Assembly: GCA_024743175.1 (NCBI GenBank)
Contig: JANSXA010000007.1
Coordinates: forward strand, 124,001-188,000
DNA: 64,000 nucleotides
Direction: 5' to 3'
Source: Pseudomonadaceae bacterium
GTDB taxonomy: Bacteria > Pseudomonadota > Gammaproteobacteria > Pseudomonadales > Azotimanducaceae
Part shown: positions 44,889 to 54,572 of the stretch, one piece after another
Layout: the number at the start of each line of letters is the position of its first letter
Position numbering within the stretch: position 1 is the first letter of the stretch
Notes under the pieces: model-generated
What the model saw: only the letters and a program-made list of their open reading frames with translations
What the model was told of the DNA's origin: nothing
Database searches by the model: none
Translations under genes and position numbers: made by a program

Positions 44889-46692
44889 CATAGACTAATT
44901 CACCATTCACCCAGGTTTGTAGAATGGCAATGTTGCTTAATGCATCAGGCTCAACCTGCAACGGATTCTGATCAAGCACAATGAAATCAGCAAACTTACC
45001 CACCTCAAGGCTGCCCACCTCATGGTCGCTGTGACACTGCCAGGCAGCATCAATGGTCATGGCACGCAGTGCAGCCGCGGTGGAAATACACTCATGGGGA
45101 GACAGCTTTTCGTCCGACTTCCACATGTTGCGAGTTACCGCGTTTTCTATACAACGCAGCGGATTCATCTCGGTAACGGGGTCATCTGAGTGAATGGTCC
45201 AGCGAATACCTTTGGCTTCACAGGTACCGGTGCGGTCAAGTAAGGAGGCCTTCTCCAGGCCAAATACATCCTGCACAAACGCCTGCCCCCAGAAATAAAC
45301 GTGGCCTATCAGAAAACTCGGAGACAAACCAAGCTCTGCCATACGTTCAATCTGTTCATCGTGAAGAATACTACAGTGCTCAATGCGACAGCGCTGGGTA
45401 TCAGCCCGTAGACCTTTTGCCGCCGCGGCCTCGAACGCATCGAGCACGTTATCAATCGCAGCATCGCCATTGGCATGAACACAAACCGCCCAGCCATCCG
45501 CTAAGCGCTGCTCTACCGCAGCAAAAAGTTCTTCGCGTTCGATATAGGCAATACCGGTTTCCTCAGAATTCAGGAAAGGATCACGCTGCAAACCCGTGCG
45601 CCCCTGGTTAGAGCCGTCGCTGACAATCTTCCAACCCGTGTTGCGCAGCCATTCATCACCTTCACCCCAGCAGCAACCGGCTTCGTCCCAGCGCTCGGCA
45701 ACGGCTTGCGCCAGTGAGTAGCGGAAGCGTACCGTCATGCGGTTGCTGTCGCGCAGGGCCTGATAAAGGTCCAGCTCTTTTGCGCCCTGGAACAGTCCTG
45801 TGCCCTGATCACACAAGCCAGTAATCCCCAGGGTGTTGGCGTGAGCAAACACATCCAGACAGGCCTGCGCCAGATCAGCAGTTTTTGTCTGCGGATTATG
45901 GCGCGCTACCAGCGCCATGGCCGGCCCCGCCTTAAGCACACCATTGGGTTCGCCGTTTTCATCACGACCTATCTCAGCACCTGCGGGATCAGGTGTGGTG
46001 GCCGTGACACCCGCCAGCTGCAGTGCAACAGAGTTACAGTAAGCCAGATGCAGGGACGCGTTGTAGATGAAAATGGGGTGATCTGTGCTGACCTCATCAA
46101 GCAGATCTACGGTCAGATAGTCAGGACCTTCCTGTAGCGACGGATCAAACTGCCGTCCAACCAACCACTCTCCAGCTGGGGTGTTTCTACTTTTTTTCTG
46201 CAGATGAGCTAACGCGTCCTGGGCACGTGGGAATCTGAACGGACCGACGTTTTCAAAACTGTGCAGCATCGCCAGCGGCGCGAGATGCATATGCGGGTCG
46301 ATGAAACCCGGCAGGATGGTTTTGTTACCGGCAGAATATTTTTGTTCAGCCAGAGCTTGCGCAGGCGCATCTTTTTCTGCACCGACCCACCGAATCCTGC
46401 CATCTACTACCCACATGGCATCCGCCTCCGGCTGATCGGGGTTCATGGTTTGAATCCTGGCCTGGGTGACAAAAACAGAGTTTTCCAGCGCGGCAGTTCG
46501 TTTCGTTAAGTGTTTGGCCTGATCAGCAAGATCAACGCCACTGAGGCTGAGTAACTCGCTGAAGACATTAGCGCAACAGGGACACGCAAACGGGTCAGCA
46601 GAATGGTGTGCCGGTATCGAAGGCGAGTACCAGTCATCTATGGAAATTTCATTCGACGTTACGTGGCTGTCATCAAACATGGCAGGTACCAT
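44878..46692 (-). CDS. YtcJ-like metal-dependent amidohydrolase
   Basis: A 604-residue protein of the amidohydrolase superfamily (YtcJ branch): GFIDPHMHLAPLA supplies the first metal ligands, then VCVHANGDAAIDNVLDAFEA, RIEHCSILHDEQIERM and TIHSDDPVTEMNP (Asp). An unusual N-terminal leader (about 30-55, PFACPCCANVFSELL) has three Cys, perhaps a metal site, and is not part of the catalytic domain. A start at codon 5 (MFDDSH) is possible. Substrate unknown; amides or carbamates are typical. Confidence 0.82.
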   Translation of the reverse strand: MVPAMFDDSHVTSNEISIDDWYSPSIPAHHSADPFACPCCANVFSELLSLSGVDLADQAKHLTKRTAALENSVFVTQARIQTMNPDQPEADAMWVVDGRIRWVGAEKDAPAQALAEQKYSAGNKTILPGFIDPHMHLAPLAMLHSFENVGPFRFPRAQDALAHLQKKSRNTPAGEWLVGRQFDPSLQEGPDYLTVDLLDEVSTDHPIFIYNASLHLAYCNSVALQLAGVTATTPDPAGAEIGRDENGEPNGVLKAGPAMALVARHNPQTKTADLAQACLDVFAHANTLGITGLCDQGTGLFQGAKELDLYQALRDSNRMTVRFRYSLAQAVAERWDEAGCCWGEGDEWLRNTGWKIVSDGSNQGRTGLQRDPFLNSEETGIAYIEREELFAAVEQRLADGWAVCVHANGDAAIDNVLDAFEAAAAKGLRADTQRCRIEHCSILHDEQIERMAELGLSPSFLIGHVYFWGQAFVQDVFGLEKASLLDRTGTCEAKGIRWTIHSDDPVTEMNPLRCIENAVTRNMWKSDEKLSPHECISTAAALRAMTIDAAWQCHSDHEVGSLEVGKFADFIVLDQNPLQVEPDALSNIAILQTWVNGELVYAAG

Positions 46693-46718
46693 TGGTTAAA
46701 GCATAGAGGAGTCTAACA

Positions 46719-47831
46719 ATGACCCAGGGCACAGACTACGACATCGCAATCATCGGTGCAGGTGCGGCTGGGTTGTCTGTAGCTTACTTTCTCAGCGAGG
46801 ACGCCCGAGTGGTGGTCCTTGAGGCGGAGTCACAGCCCGCTTATCACAGCTCCGGGCGTTCTGCTGCGATGTACATTGAGGGTTACGAAAATCAGGTTGT
46901 ACGCCACCTGACTCAGAGCGGGAAAAACTTCTTTTTTGCTCCACCGGCCGAGTTCAGTGATACCCCTCTGGTTACACAGGCTGGCGGATTAACTGTGTCA
47001 GGCCCAGCGGAGGCACCCAAACTCGAACGGTATCTGAATACCTGGCAGCCGCATTGTCCGGAGCTGCAACCCATCAGTGTGACGCAAGCAAGGGACATCA
47101 TTCCGATCCTGCGAACAACGTGGCTCAGTGCCGCTGCATACGATCCCAGCTGGCACAACATAGATGTCCACGCTCTGTTACAGGGCTATCAGCGCGGTAT
47201 CCGGCAGAACGGCGGCGAGGTGATAACAGATTTTCGCACGGACAATATCGAGAGAGCCGGAAAACACTGGCATATGCGATGCGCAGACAGACAGGTAAGC
47301 GCACCTATCCTCATCAACGCCGCTGGCGCCTGGGCAAACCATATTGCCGAGCTTGCCCGAATTGACACCTTACCGCTGACCCCTTTGCGCAGAACTGCAG
47401 CCATTGTCCCGGCACCGGCAAACTGTCGGGACTGGCCACTGCTCCACACCATCAGCGAAAACCTCTATTTCAAGCCGGAAAGTCCTGGCCTGATGGTTTG
47501 CCCACAGGACGAAACACCAAGCCCCGCGATGGACGCGTACGCTCATGAGATCGATATTGCACAGGCACTGGATACGTTTGCTCAGGTCGCAGATTTTGAT
47601 GTGAAAACGGTGACGCACAGCTGGGCGGGGTTGCGCACTTTCACTCCGGACAGATTCCCCGTGGTTGGATTTGATAAGCAGAATAACGGCTTTTTCTGGC
47701 TGGCAGGACAAGGCGGATTTGGCATTCAAACCTCCCCGGGACTGGCCCGGTTAGCCGCGGATCTGGTGAAACACGAATCTCCGCAGGATGAGGTGAACAT
47801 TGTCCAGCAGATATCAGTGAATCGGTTTTAA
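46719..47831 (+). CDS. FAD-dependent oxidoreductase (DAO family)
   Basis: A 370-residue flavoprotein. The Rossmann motif IAIIGAGAAGLSVAYFL is at the N-terminus (about 9-25), LINAAGAWANHIAEL in the middle and GFFWLAGQGGFGIQTSPGLA near the C-terminus, as in D-amino-acid or sarcosine oxidase-like enzymes. An AGAGGAG site precedes the ATG at 46719. It is divergent from the amidohydrolase gene. The substrate is probably an amino acid or amine; it cannot be narrowed further. Confidence 0.87.
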   Translation: MTQGTDYDIAIIGAGAAGLSVAYFLSEDARVVVLEAESQPAYHSSGRSAAMYIEGYENQVVRHLTQSGKNFFFAPPAEFSDTPLVTQAGGLTVSGPAEAPKLERYLNTWQPHCPELQPISVTQARDIIPILRTTWLSAAAYDPSWHNIDVHALLQGYQRGIRQNGGEVITDFRTDNIERAGKHWHMRCADRQVSAPILINAAGAWANHIAELARIDTLPLTPLRRTAAIVPAPANCRDWPLLHTISENLYFKPESPGLMVCPQDETPSPAMDAYAHEIDIAQALDTFAQVADFDVKTVTHSWAGLRTFTPDRFPVVGFDKQNNGFFWLAGQGGFGIQTSPGLARLAADLVKHESPQDEVNIVQQISVNRF

Positions 47832-47914
47832 CTTGCGTAAGCTCGAGGGTGCATACGAAACCATCGAAGATCGGGTATGCTCTGGTTTCAACGCGGAGGA
47901 ATTGGGAACAGAAC

Positions 47915-48169
47915 ATGAAAATCAATGTTGAAGTAGACGTCACGCCGGAAGAGCTCAGACGATTTATGGGGCTGCCGGACGTACACGAACTGCAACAAGG
48001 TATGCTCGAACAATTTACCCAACGACTGCAGTCTTCGGCTGAACAACGTGACGAGTTTATCCAGGGAATGTTCAAGAACGCCATGGGTCCCTGGCAGGCA
48101 TTTTCAAACGTCATGAACAGCGCCGGCAAATCAACCAAAAGCAGTGGCAAGAGCAACACGGACAAATAG
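47915..48169 (+). CDS. DUF6489 family protein
   Basis: Started at ATG 47915 (MKINVEVDVTPEELRRFMGL) behind an AGGAATTGGGAA site; a longer frame starts at 47849 but the extra residues are not conserved. The 84-residue protein matches the DUF6489 pattern (VTPEELRRFMGLPDV, then a helical C-terminal half rich in Gln and Met). Function unknown; a short acidic helix with a Lys/Ser tail (KSTKSSGKSNTDK). Confidence 0.75.
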   Translation: MKINVEVDVTPEELRRFMGLPDVHELQQGMLEQFTQRLQSSAEQRDEFIQGMFKNAMGPWQAFSNVMNSAGKSTKSSGKSNTDK

Positions 48170-48184
48170 GCCAGGAGCAGAAAA

Positions 48185-48553
48185 ATGAGTGAATTAGATC
48201 CACGTCCCAACAACTCTGAGCTTGAGGTAAGACGCTGGGCGGCGGCTACCCATATCGCCGCCATAGCCGGCTATCTCATCCCGTTTGGTAACATCATTGG
48301 CCCTTTACTGGTCTGGCAGCTAAAAAAGGAAGACGGACAGCTTATTGATGACCAGGGCAAAGAGTCTGTTAACTTTCAGATCACCGTGTCCATCGCCATG
48401 CTGATCTCTGCAGCGCTGACGCTGATTCTTATCGGCTTCCTACTGATCTTTGTTGTTGGTCTGGGCGCGCTTGTTCTTGTGGTGATTGCAGCCATCAAAG
48501 CCAACGATGGCGAAGCTTACCGCTATCCGCTGACCTTGAGATTGATCAAATAA
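48185..48553 (+). CDS. DUF4870 family membrane protein
   Basis: A 122-residue protein with three membrane segments (about 22-45, 67-90, 92-108). The motif LVWQLKKEDGQLIDDQGKES followed by VNFQITVSI identifies DUF4870 (Tic20-like). Function is unknown in bacteria. It lies 15 bp after the DUF6489 gene on the same strand, with AGGAGCAG as the ribosome-binding site, and probably shares its transcript. Confidence 0.88.
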   Translation: MSELDPRPNNSELEVRRWAAATHIAAIAGYLIPFGNIIGPLLVWQLKKEDGQLIDDQGKESVNFQITVSIAMLISAALTLILIGFLLIFVVGLGALVLVVIAAIKANDGEAYRYPLTLRLIK

Positions 48554-48564
48554 ACCTCGCCTGC

Positions 48565-49704
48565 TCACTGTGATTCACGCTGCGGCCGCACAAGTGCGGC
48601 AGCAGCAACTAACAGTACGGCGGCCAGAAGGCTGGCCATGGCAAAATTTCCACTGGCATCAGCCATACGACCTGAGACTGCTGGGCCCAGCAATTGACCC
48701 AGGGAGAACGCAACCGTCATTGCACTCACAGCAAACGCAACTCTAGTTGGTGCAGCCGCTCGAGCTGCGCTCAAGCCCAATGCAGTGATCGCGCCGAACG
48801 TACCGCCTAACAATATACAGGCCAACAGCAACCCCGGATAACTGCCACTGAGTCCAGCCAGAACGACACCCACTGCTTCAACCAGATAGGCCAGCTTCAG
48901 GGTATTCAACAATCCAAAACGATTGGCGACCCATTGCCAGAGATAAACTGATGGGACAAACGCTAAACCAACCGCTGTCCAGACACTGCGTACATCTATG
49001 CCCGGAGTATCGAGCCGCTGGGCCATAGCAACGACAAAGGTCGCCGCGACAACATAGCCGAAACCAAAAAAGCCGTAGCCGATAATCAGCCGCCACAGCG
49101 TCCAGTCAAAGTCGAGACTGAAACTTTGCCGTGGCCCTGCAGGAATCGGCTGAAACTGATGTTTTCCAATCAGAAACCAGGCTATGGCTATCAGGCCTGC
49201 AGATAATGCACCCAGTCGAGCCCACTGGGTGCTGACGTCACCACCACCGTATACCGAAAGCATACAGATCAGAATGCCCAAACCGACGCCGGCAAAATGC
49301 ACGTTACCAAATCTTTCCTGGCGCTCGCTGGCGAGTACAAACATCAGGTGAGTGGTCACTGCTACCAGACAGAAAGCACTGGCCACACCACTTAGAAACC
49401 TGACGCCCAGCCACACATTGAAACTGTTTGCTTCTGCACCCAGGTAGGTGGTAACGGCACTGGCCATCAGGGCTGCGGCGAGCCAGATGCGGATGTTCCG
49501 CGACGCAGTGATGGTGGGAGCGAGTATTGCGCCAACCAGATAACCGATAAAGTTAGCACTGGCCAGGTCGCCCGCTGTAGCAAAGCTCCAGTTATATTGA
49601 GCCACCATTTCGGGTAACAGCGGGGTATAGGCAAAACGGCCAATACCCATTGCACTGGCCATAACCAGAGTAGCGCTGATCACCCAGCGGCTGGCAGAAC
49701 TCAA
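48565..49704 (-). CDS. YbfB/YjiJ-family MFS transporter
   Basis: A 379-residue protein with 12 predicted membrane segments. GIGRFAYTPLLPEMVAQYNW (about 21-40) is the distinctive start of the YbfB/YjiJ family. The start is TTG at 49704, directly after the TAA of the acyl-CoA ligase gene and preceded by a G-rich stretch (GGCGGGG), so the two genes are tightly coupled on the minus strand. The substrate is unknown. Confidence 0.83.
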   Translation of the reverse strand: MSSASRWVISATLVMASAMGIGRFAYTPLLPEMVAQYNWSFATAGDLASANFIGYLVGAILAPTITASRNIRIWLAAALMASAVTTYLGAEANSFNVWLGVRFLSGVASAFCLVAVTTHLMFVLASERQERFGNVHFAGVGLGILICMLSVYGGGDVSTQWARLGALSAGLIAIAWFLIGKHQFQPIPAGPRQSFSLDFDWTLWRLIIGYGFFGFGYVVAATFVVAMAQRLDTPGIDVRSVWTAVGLAFVPSVYLWQWVANRFGLLNTLKLAYLVEAVGVVLAGLSGSYPGLLLACILLGGTFGAITALGLSAARAAAPTRVAFAVSAMTVAFSLGQLLGPAVSGRMADASGNFAMASLLAAVLLVAAAALVRPQRESQ

Positions 49705-51360
49705 TTACCCCGCCGATTCGTTGCGCAGATCAGGCAATTGATAGCCCCTGGCATCAAGGTCCGCGCGCACGACTTTCTTGTCCATCTTACCCGTCGATGT
49801 CAGCGGGATGGAATCTACAAACAGGACATCATCCGGCAGCTGCCACTTCGCAAAGGCAGTTGCACAGTGTTCCAGTACAGTTTCAGCGCTGACTTCTTTT
49901 CCTGGTTCTAGAATTACCAGTGCCACCGGCCGCTCATCCCATTTGGGGTGCGGATGTGCGACAACACAGGCCTGAGCAATCCCGTCCAGGGCAACAATAT
50001 GGTTTTCCAGATCAACTGACGATATCCATTCACCGCCACTTTTCACCAGGTCTTTGGAACGATCACTGATAATGAGATACTCTTCCGGATCAATCTTGCC
50101 GACATCTCCAGTGATCAACCATCCGTCATGAAATTTTTCCGGCTGAGGGTTGTTGTAGTATTCCGAGCAGATCCATGGTCCGCGAATGAGAATTTCACCC
50201 ACTGTTTCGCCATCATGCGGCAGCGGATTGAACTCTTCGTCAAATATTTCCAATTCGATACCTGGCATCAGCTGACCCGCCTTGGCAACGTTGGCAAACT
50301 GCTAATCCTCACTGATAGATAACTGAGAACGCTTCATTACCCGGCGCGACAAAGTCGCCAACGGTGAGGTTTCAGTCATACCCCAGCCCTGAATCATCTC
50401 CACACCCAACTCATCCCAATACCAGCGAATGAGCGACGACGGAGGCGCGCTACCCCCACAGGTTAAACGGGACAGATTGGATAAGTCGTACTTGCCCGGG
50501 CTGCCTTGATAAAGGCCTCTGATTCCCTGCCAGATAGTGGGCACACCTGCAGAAACAGTCACGCCTTCTGATTCGATCAGCTCTAACAACCGTTTCGGAT
50601 CCATGAAACGGTGTGGCATGACCTGTTTGCAGCCCAGCATCAGCGCTGACCAGGGCAAACCCCAGCCCATAGCATGGAACATAGGCACGATGCCCAGCAG
50701 GGCATCGGTTGCAGACAGGTTCATTGAGTCAGTCATACACTGAGCCATAGTGTGCAGATACTGCGAGCGGTGCTCGTACTCAACACCTTTCGGATGACCG
50801 GTGGTGCCGCTGGTGTAACATAGACCCAGCGGGGAATTCTCATCAATGCTGGGCCAATCATAATCTGTTGGTTTGCCGGCAATGAAGTCTTCGTAGTCAA
50901 CCGGGTTCGGCAGGTCTGTCTGCCAGCCTTCAAACCCTTCTTCAGTGGCAACAACCACCCGTTCCACTGATGGCATACGATCCTTCAGCACTTCCAGGAG
51001 AGGCAGGGCATCAGCATCAACAATGATTAATTTATCCTGGGCATGATCAATGATGTATTCCAGATCTTTGTCCGATAGACGGATATTGAGGGTATGCAAC
51101 ACCGCACCCATTCCTGCGCAAGCATGATAAGCCTCAAGGTGACGGGAACCATTCCACATGAATGTGCCCACCCGATCTCCTACCTGAACACCAGCATCTT
51201 TCAGAGCATGAGCCAGCTGATGGGCGCGATTGCGGGTCTCAAGATAGGTCTGCCGGCGCACCCCATTCTCTGTCGCTGTCACAATCTCTTCATTAGGTGC
51301 AACCTTTGCGCCACGGTCTAAAATCGTGTGCATCAGTAAGGGCGTATGTTGCATGGCCAT
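49705..51360 (-). pseudogene. Fatty-acyl-CoA ligase interrupted by an in-frame amber codon
   Basis: The true start is ATG 51360 (MAMQHTPLLMHT), behind GGGAGAA. The N-terminal 352 residues carry LCYTSGTTGHPKGVEYEH (AMP-binding loop) and GWGMTETSPLA. A TAG at 50302-50304 interrupts the frame after SISED; the same frame then continues as QFANVAKAGQLMPGIELEIF with GWLITGDVGKIDPEEYLII and TGKMDKKVV, the normal C-terminal domain. Only this one lesion is seen in 551 codons, so the loss is recent, or the stop is sequencing error or read through. Intact, it would activate medium- or long-chain fatty acids with CoA. Confidence 0.85.
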
Positions 51361-51438
51361 TGTAGAATTCTCCCACTTTCTAAAATTTTGCAGCCCAAGC
51401 TTAGCATGGGCCGAGGACGTATTTTGCCAGACAAAACA

Positions 51439-51891
51439 ATGATAGAAGAGGCCAATGAACACATGCTCAACATTCCTCATTCCCGCGCCCTGGGTATGGA
51501 ATTTGTTGCCCAGGGTGTGGATGAGTGTGAGCTGTTGATTCGCTACAGTGACCACCTTGTCGGCGACCCGGACCGGGGTGTTATTCATGGCGGCGCAATC
51601 ACCGCCCTGCTTGATAATGCAGCAGGCATGGTGGCCCGCCCACCTGAAATGCCACGTGAACAGGCCGCCATCGCCACACTTGATCTGCGCATCGACTATA
51701 TGGGTCCGGCAAAACCCGGTCTGGATGTGCACGCTCGCGCGCACTGTTTTAAACGCACCACCAACATTGCTTTTGTCCGAGCGATTGCCTTTGTGACTTC
51801 ACCGGATGATCCCATCGCCACGTGTACCGCAACCTTCATGCTGGGTACCCGAACCACTCCCTTTATCGCAAACCAGACGGAGCCAACATGA
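51439..51891 (+). CDS. PaaI-type hotdog thioesterase 1
   Basis: From ATG 51439 (MIEEANEHMLNIPHSRALGM), 150 residues with the hotdog fold: HGGAITALLDNAAGMVA carries the catalytic-type Gly-Gly-rich helix, and DLRIDYMGPAKPGLDVHARA the long strand pair. It would hydrolyse acyl-CoA thioesters. The frame extends upstream but without a good start; that 5' part overlaps the divergent ligase promoter. It overlaps the next thioesterase by 4 bp (ATGA). Confidence 0.85.
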   Translation: MIEEANEHMLNIPHSRALGMEFVAQGVDECELLIRYSDHLVGDPDRGVIHGGAITALLDNAAGMVARPPEMPREQAAIATLDLRIDYMGPAKPGLDVHARAHCFKRTTNIAFVRAIAFVTSPDDPIATCTATFMLGTRTTPFIANQTEPT

Positions 51892-52349
51892 AAATCCTGC
51901 AGAGCTTACGTGACCAGGGTCGCGGCCAGGATCTGGGGGCGGTACTGGCACACATACCTTACGCAGAGTTTCTTGGTCTGCAGGTCAGCCAGCAGGGCCA
52001 GGAAGTGATCACCGTGCTGCCTTTCGCCGAGCATCTGATTGGTAACATTACCCTGCCAGCTTTGCATGGTGGCGCCGTAGGTGCCATGTTGGAGATGACT
52101 GCAGTGCTACAGCTGATTTACGACACAGAGTGTGAGCGGCTGCCAAAAACCATAGACGTGTCCATCGACTATCTTCGATCCGCCCGAGCAACCACAACCT
52201 ACGGTCGAGCCATTGTCACACGGCGTGGTCGGCGGGTGGCCAATGTGCGGGTTGAGCTTTGGCAGGAGTCCAGAGACAAGCCTGTAGCGGCCGGACATGG
52301 GCACTTCCTGTTATCACCCCTGGAGGAGTCAGCAGAACAACCGACCTAA
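51888..52349 (+). CDS. PaaI-type hotdog thioesterase 2
   Basis: From ATG 51888 (MKILQSLRDQG), overlapping the previous stop by 4 bp. The 153-residue product has the same fold as its neighbour: LHGGAVGAMLEMTAVLQLIY and TIDVSIDYLRSARATTTYGR. The two thioesterases are clearly paralogous in arrangement though diverged in sequence and may act together, possibly as a heteromer. Together with the divergent acyl-CoA ligase, they suggest acyl-CoA turnover. Confidence 0.85.
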   Translation: MKILQSLRDQGRGQDLGAVLAHIPYAEFLGLQVSQQGQEVITVLPFAEHLIGNITLPALHGGAVGAMLEMTAVLQLIYDTECERLPKTIDVSIDYLRSARATTTYGRAIVTRRGRRVANVRVELWQESRDKPVAAGHGHFLLSPLEESAEQPT

Positions 52350-53416
52350 AACCGCGTGCCCAGCAGAATCTGAAAGACAACGTCAGATGCGCTTTCATTC
52401 TTCAGGTCTTCAATAATGGCAAGGTCCAGCCACAGTCGTTCTGTTAAACCAAAGCGGCCGCCAATAGTGCCCAGTACACCACCATCAGCTACCAGCGGGT
52501 TACCGCTTTCAATAACTTCTGAGTGGGCATCAAGTTGGGCCAGAAACTCAATCCTCGGGTGCAGTGGTATCTGCAAACCTACGTGCCCAAAACCCAGCCA
52601 GGTGACCTGCTCCCGGGGCAGTAATTTGCCTTCGCCCAGATAACTCACGCCGCCTGACAGCGTCAGACGCACATCAAGCAACGCTGAAACCAGGTCAATC
52701 TCGTATTCTCCCCATAGCGACACGTCCATCGCTTCCGAACCAGACAGATCTTCAACCTTTCCGGTTGGAAATTTCACCTGTGAACGCAAAGCAAATGCCT
52801 GCCCCGGTTTATCCAACAGTTGCAGACCAACAAAACCACGAACATCACCATAAGATTTCACGCTGTCGGAGAAATCCGCGTAAACAACACCTTCGGAACT
52901 GATGAAGTAATCGAGGCGCCCACGTGAAGCAAGCGAACGTTCACCGTCCGGCAGCCCGAACAGCTCATGGAATTCGTCCACTACGCCATCAAATGCGCCG
53001 CCGGTATGTGCCATATACGGTAGTTCAACACCCCACTCCCAACGCTCACCGATACCGCCACGAATGCGCAGGCTGGACAGCGCAGATTCACCATCAAAAA
53101 AGGCAAACGTCTCTGCACGTCTGTCGCTCTGAAAGTTATTCGCTGCTTCGATATTAAGGGACATCTCAAGGGTGTCACGCAAAGTGCGTGCGCCGACCAC
53201 GCGAGGAATGCCATACAGCTGCACAACCGGACTGACATTGCGGACTCGCAGTGGTCCGTGCAGGTATGAGTGAAGTGCAGCTGTTGTCAGGCCAGCACTT
53301 TCGATTTTATCCGCTTGAAGCAGCGGATCTGCCTGCTCCTGCGCAGTCGTTTGACCGGCACAAACCAGGCTGAACAGACAGACCAGTCTGATCCGCCAGC
53401 ACACTGTAAATCCCAT
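52346..53416 (-). CDS. DUF3187 outer-membrane-type protein
   Basis: I start the gene at the ATG 53416 (MGFTVCWRIRLVCLFSLVCA) so that the signal peptide is N-terminal (cleavage near TTAQ-E); upstream in-frame ATGs exist at 53443 and 53515. The 356-residue product is beta-rich with paired Gly/aromatic strands and a terminal Phe (LLGTRF), typical of the DUF3187 family (RNFSPVVQLYG-like patterns: VRNVSPVVQLYGIPRVVGAR). Presumed outer-membrane barrel, function unknown. Its stop overlaps the thioesterase stop by 4 bp on the other strand. Confidence 0.8.
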   Translation of the reverse strand: MGFTVCWRIRLVCLFSLVCAGQTTAQEQADPLLQADKIESAGLTTAALHSYLHGPLRVRNVSPVVQLYGIPRVVGARTLRDTLEMSLNIEAANNFQSDRRAETFAFFDGESALSSLRIRGGIGERWEWGVELPYMAHTGGAFDGVVDEFHELFGLPDGERSLASRGRLDYFISSEGVVYADFSDSVKSYGDVRGFVGLQLLDKPGQAFALRSQVKFPTGKVEDLSGSEAMDVSLWGEYEIDLVSALLDVRLTLSGGVSYLGEGKLLPREQVTWLGFGHVGLQIPLHPRIEFLAQLDAHSEVIESGNPLVADGGVLGTIGGRFGLTERLWLDLAIIEDLKNESASDVVFQILLGTRF

Positions 53417-53464
53417 GTACACATTCTGTCCCGTTAAGATCATTATTTTATAACAGACAGTGAT

Positions 53465-53480
53465 GACAACACCTGTTGTC
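53465..53480. promoter_or_regulatory. Palindrome in DUF3187/amidohydrolase divergent promoter
   Basis: GACAACACCTGTTGTC: two perfect 7-bp arms around CC. It lies 49 bp upstream of the DUF3187 start (53416) and 100 bp upstream of the amidohydrolase start (53580). The GACAA/TTGTC arms are reminiscent of GntR-family operators, but no such regulator gene is nearby. Confidence 0.35.
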
Positions 53481-53579
53481 CTGCGCACACTTGGACGCGG
53501 GAAAGCCTGAATCACGCGAACTGATTCACACTTCCAGCTGCGCTAGACTCGGAAGCTCAGACAAACCGGGGAGAAACGC

Positions 53580-54572
53580 ATGACCGAACTTGATCAATGG
53601 CTGTCACAAGTCAGCGAAGACATCATTGAACCGGAGAGGCCTATTGTAGATCCACACCACCATCTCTGGCATCAGCCAAACTGGACCTATGAACTGGACC
53701 AGCTTTGGAGCGACACGGACAGCGGTCACAACATCACACATACCGTATACCTGGAATGTGGTTCCAGCTATTTAAGTGAAGGACCCGAGCATCTGCGTTG
53801 CGTGGGAGAGACAAGCTATGTCGCTGCGATTGCAGAAGCTTCAAAACAGGATTCCGCACGCGCGACTATCGCCGCCATAGTCGCGCGGGCAGACCTGGAT
53901 GGCCCTCACCTCGACGAGGTTCTAGACGCTCACGAAAAAGCCGGAAAAGGACTGTTTCGCGGTATCCGCCATGCGGGCGCGCGGGACCCACACCCGGAAG
54001 ATCTCGCCATAGCCGGGCGCGCACCCGATGGCTTGTATCAGAAAGAAGCCTTCATCAAAGGTGTACAACGGCTTGGTGAACGTGGCCTCAGTTACGACAC
54101 CTGGCACTACCATCACCAGAATCAATCGTTCTGTGAACTGGCAAAAGCTGCACCGGAAACGCCAATGATACTGGACCACTTTGGCACACCGTTAGGTGTA
54201 GGCATTTATGCAGATCAGCGAGAAGCCATTTTCGAACAGTGGCAACAGGACATCGCTGATATTGCACAGTGCCCGAACGTGGTGGCGAAACTGGGCGGCC
54301 TGGCCATGCCAGACAACGGATTCGGCTGGAACCAGCGCGCCACGCCACCCACGTCGGATGAGTTTGTTGACGCCCAGGCACGCTACTACCATCACACCAT
54401 CAGCTGTTTTGGTGCTGATCGATGTATGTTTGAATCCAACTTTCCGGTTGATCGCCTGTCTATCAGCTACCACGTATTGTGGAACGGACTGAAAAAGATC
54501 GCCAGCAGTTATAGTGCAAGCGAGCAGGAATCAATGTTTCGGGGCACGGCAAAACGTATCTACAGGCTATGA
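53580..54572 (+). CDS. Amidohydrolase family protein (TIM-barrel hydrolase)
   Basis: A 330-residue enzyme of the Amidohydro_2 group: IVDPHHHLWHQPNW near the N-terminus supplies the first metal His pair, MILDHFGTPLGVGIYADQ the next, and RCMFESNFPVD the last Asp. Members hydrolyse lactones or decarboxylate acids; the substrate here is not clear. It starts behind GGGGAGAAACGC. It converges on the VIT/VWA gene, with 6 bp overlap of the stops. Confidence 0.85.
   Translation: MTELDQWLSQVSEDIIEPERPIVDPHHHLWHQPNWTYELDQLWSDTDSGHNITHTVYLECGSSYLSEGPEHLRCVGETSYVAAIAEASKQDSARATIAAIVARADLDGPHLDEVLDAHEKAGKGLFRGIRHAGARDPHPEDLAIAGRAPDGLYQKEAFIKGVQRLGERGLSYDTWHYHHQNQSFCELAKAAPETPMILDHFGTPLGVGIYADQREAIFEQWQQDIADIAQCPNVVAKLGGLAMPDNGFGWNQRATPPTSDEFVDAQARYYHHTISCFGADRCMFESNFPVDRLSISYHVLWNGLKKIASSYSASEQESMFRGTAKRIYRL

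Noticed and set aside
31740-50304. Two in-frame amber codons as a sign of TAG recoding
   Set aside because: TAG ends several intact genes here (for example at 16684-16686, 37575-37577 and 48167-48169), and the DUF4331 locus carries other lesions, so ordinary nonsense mutations are simpler.
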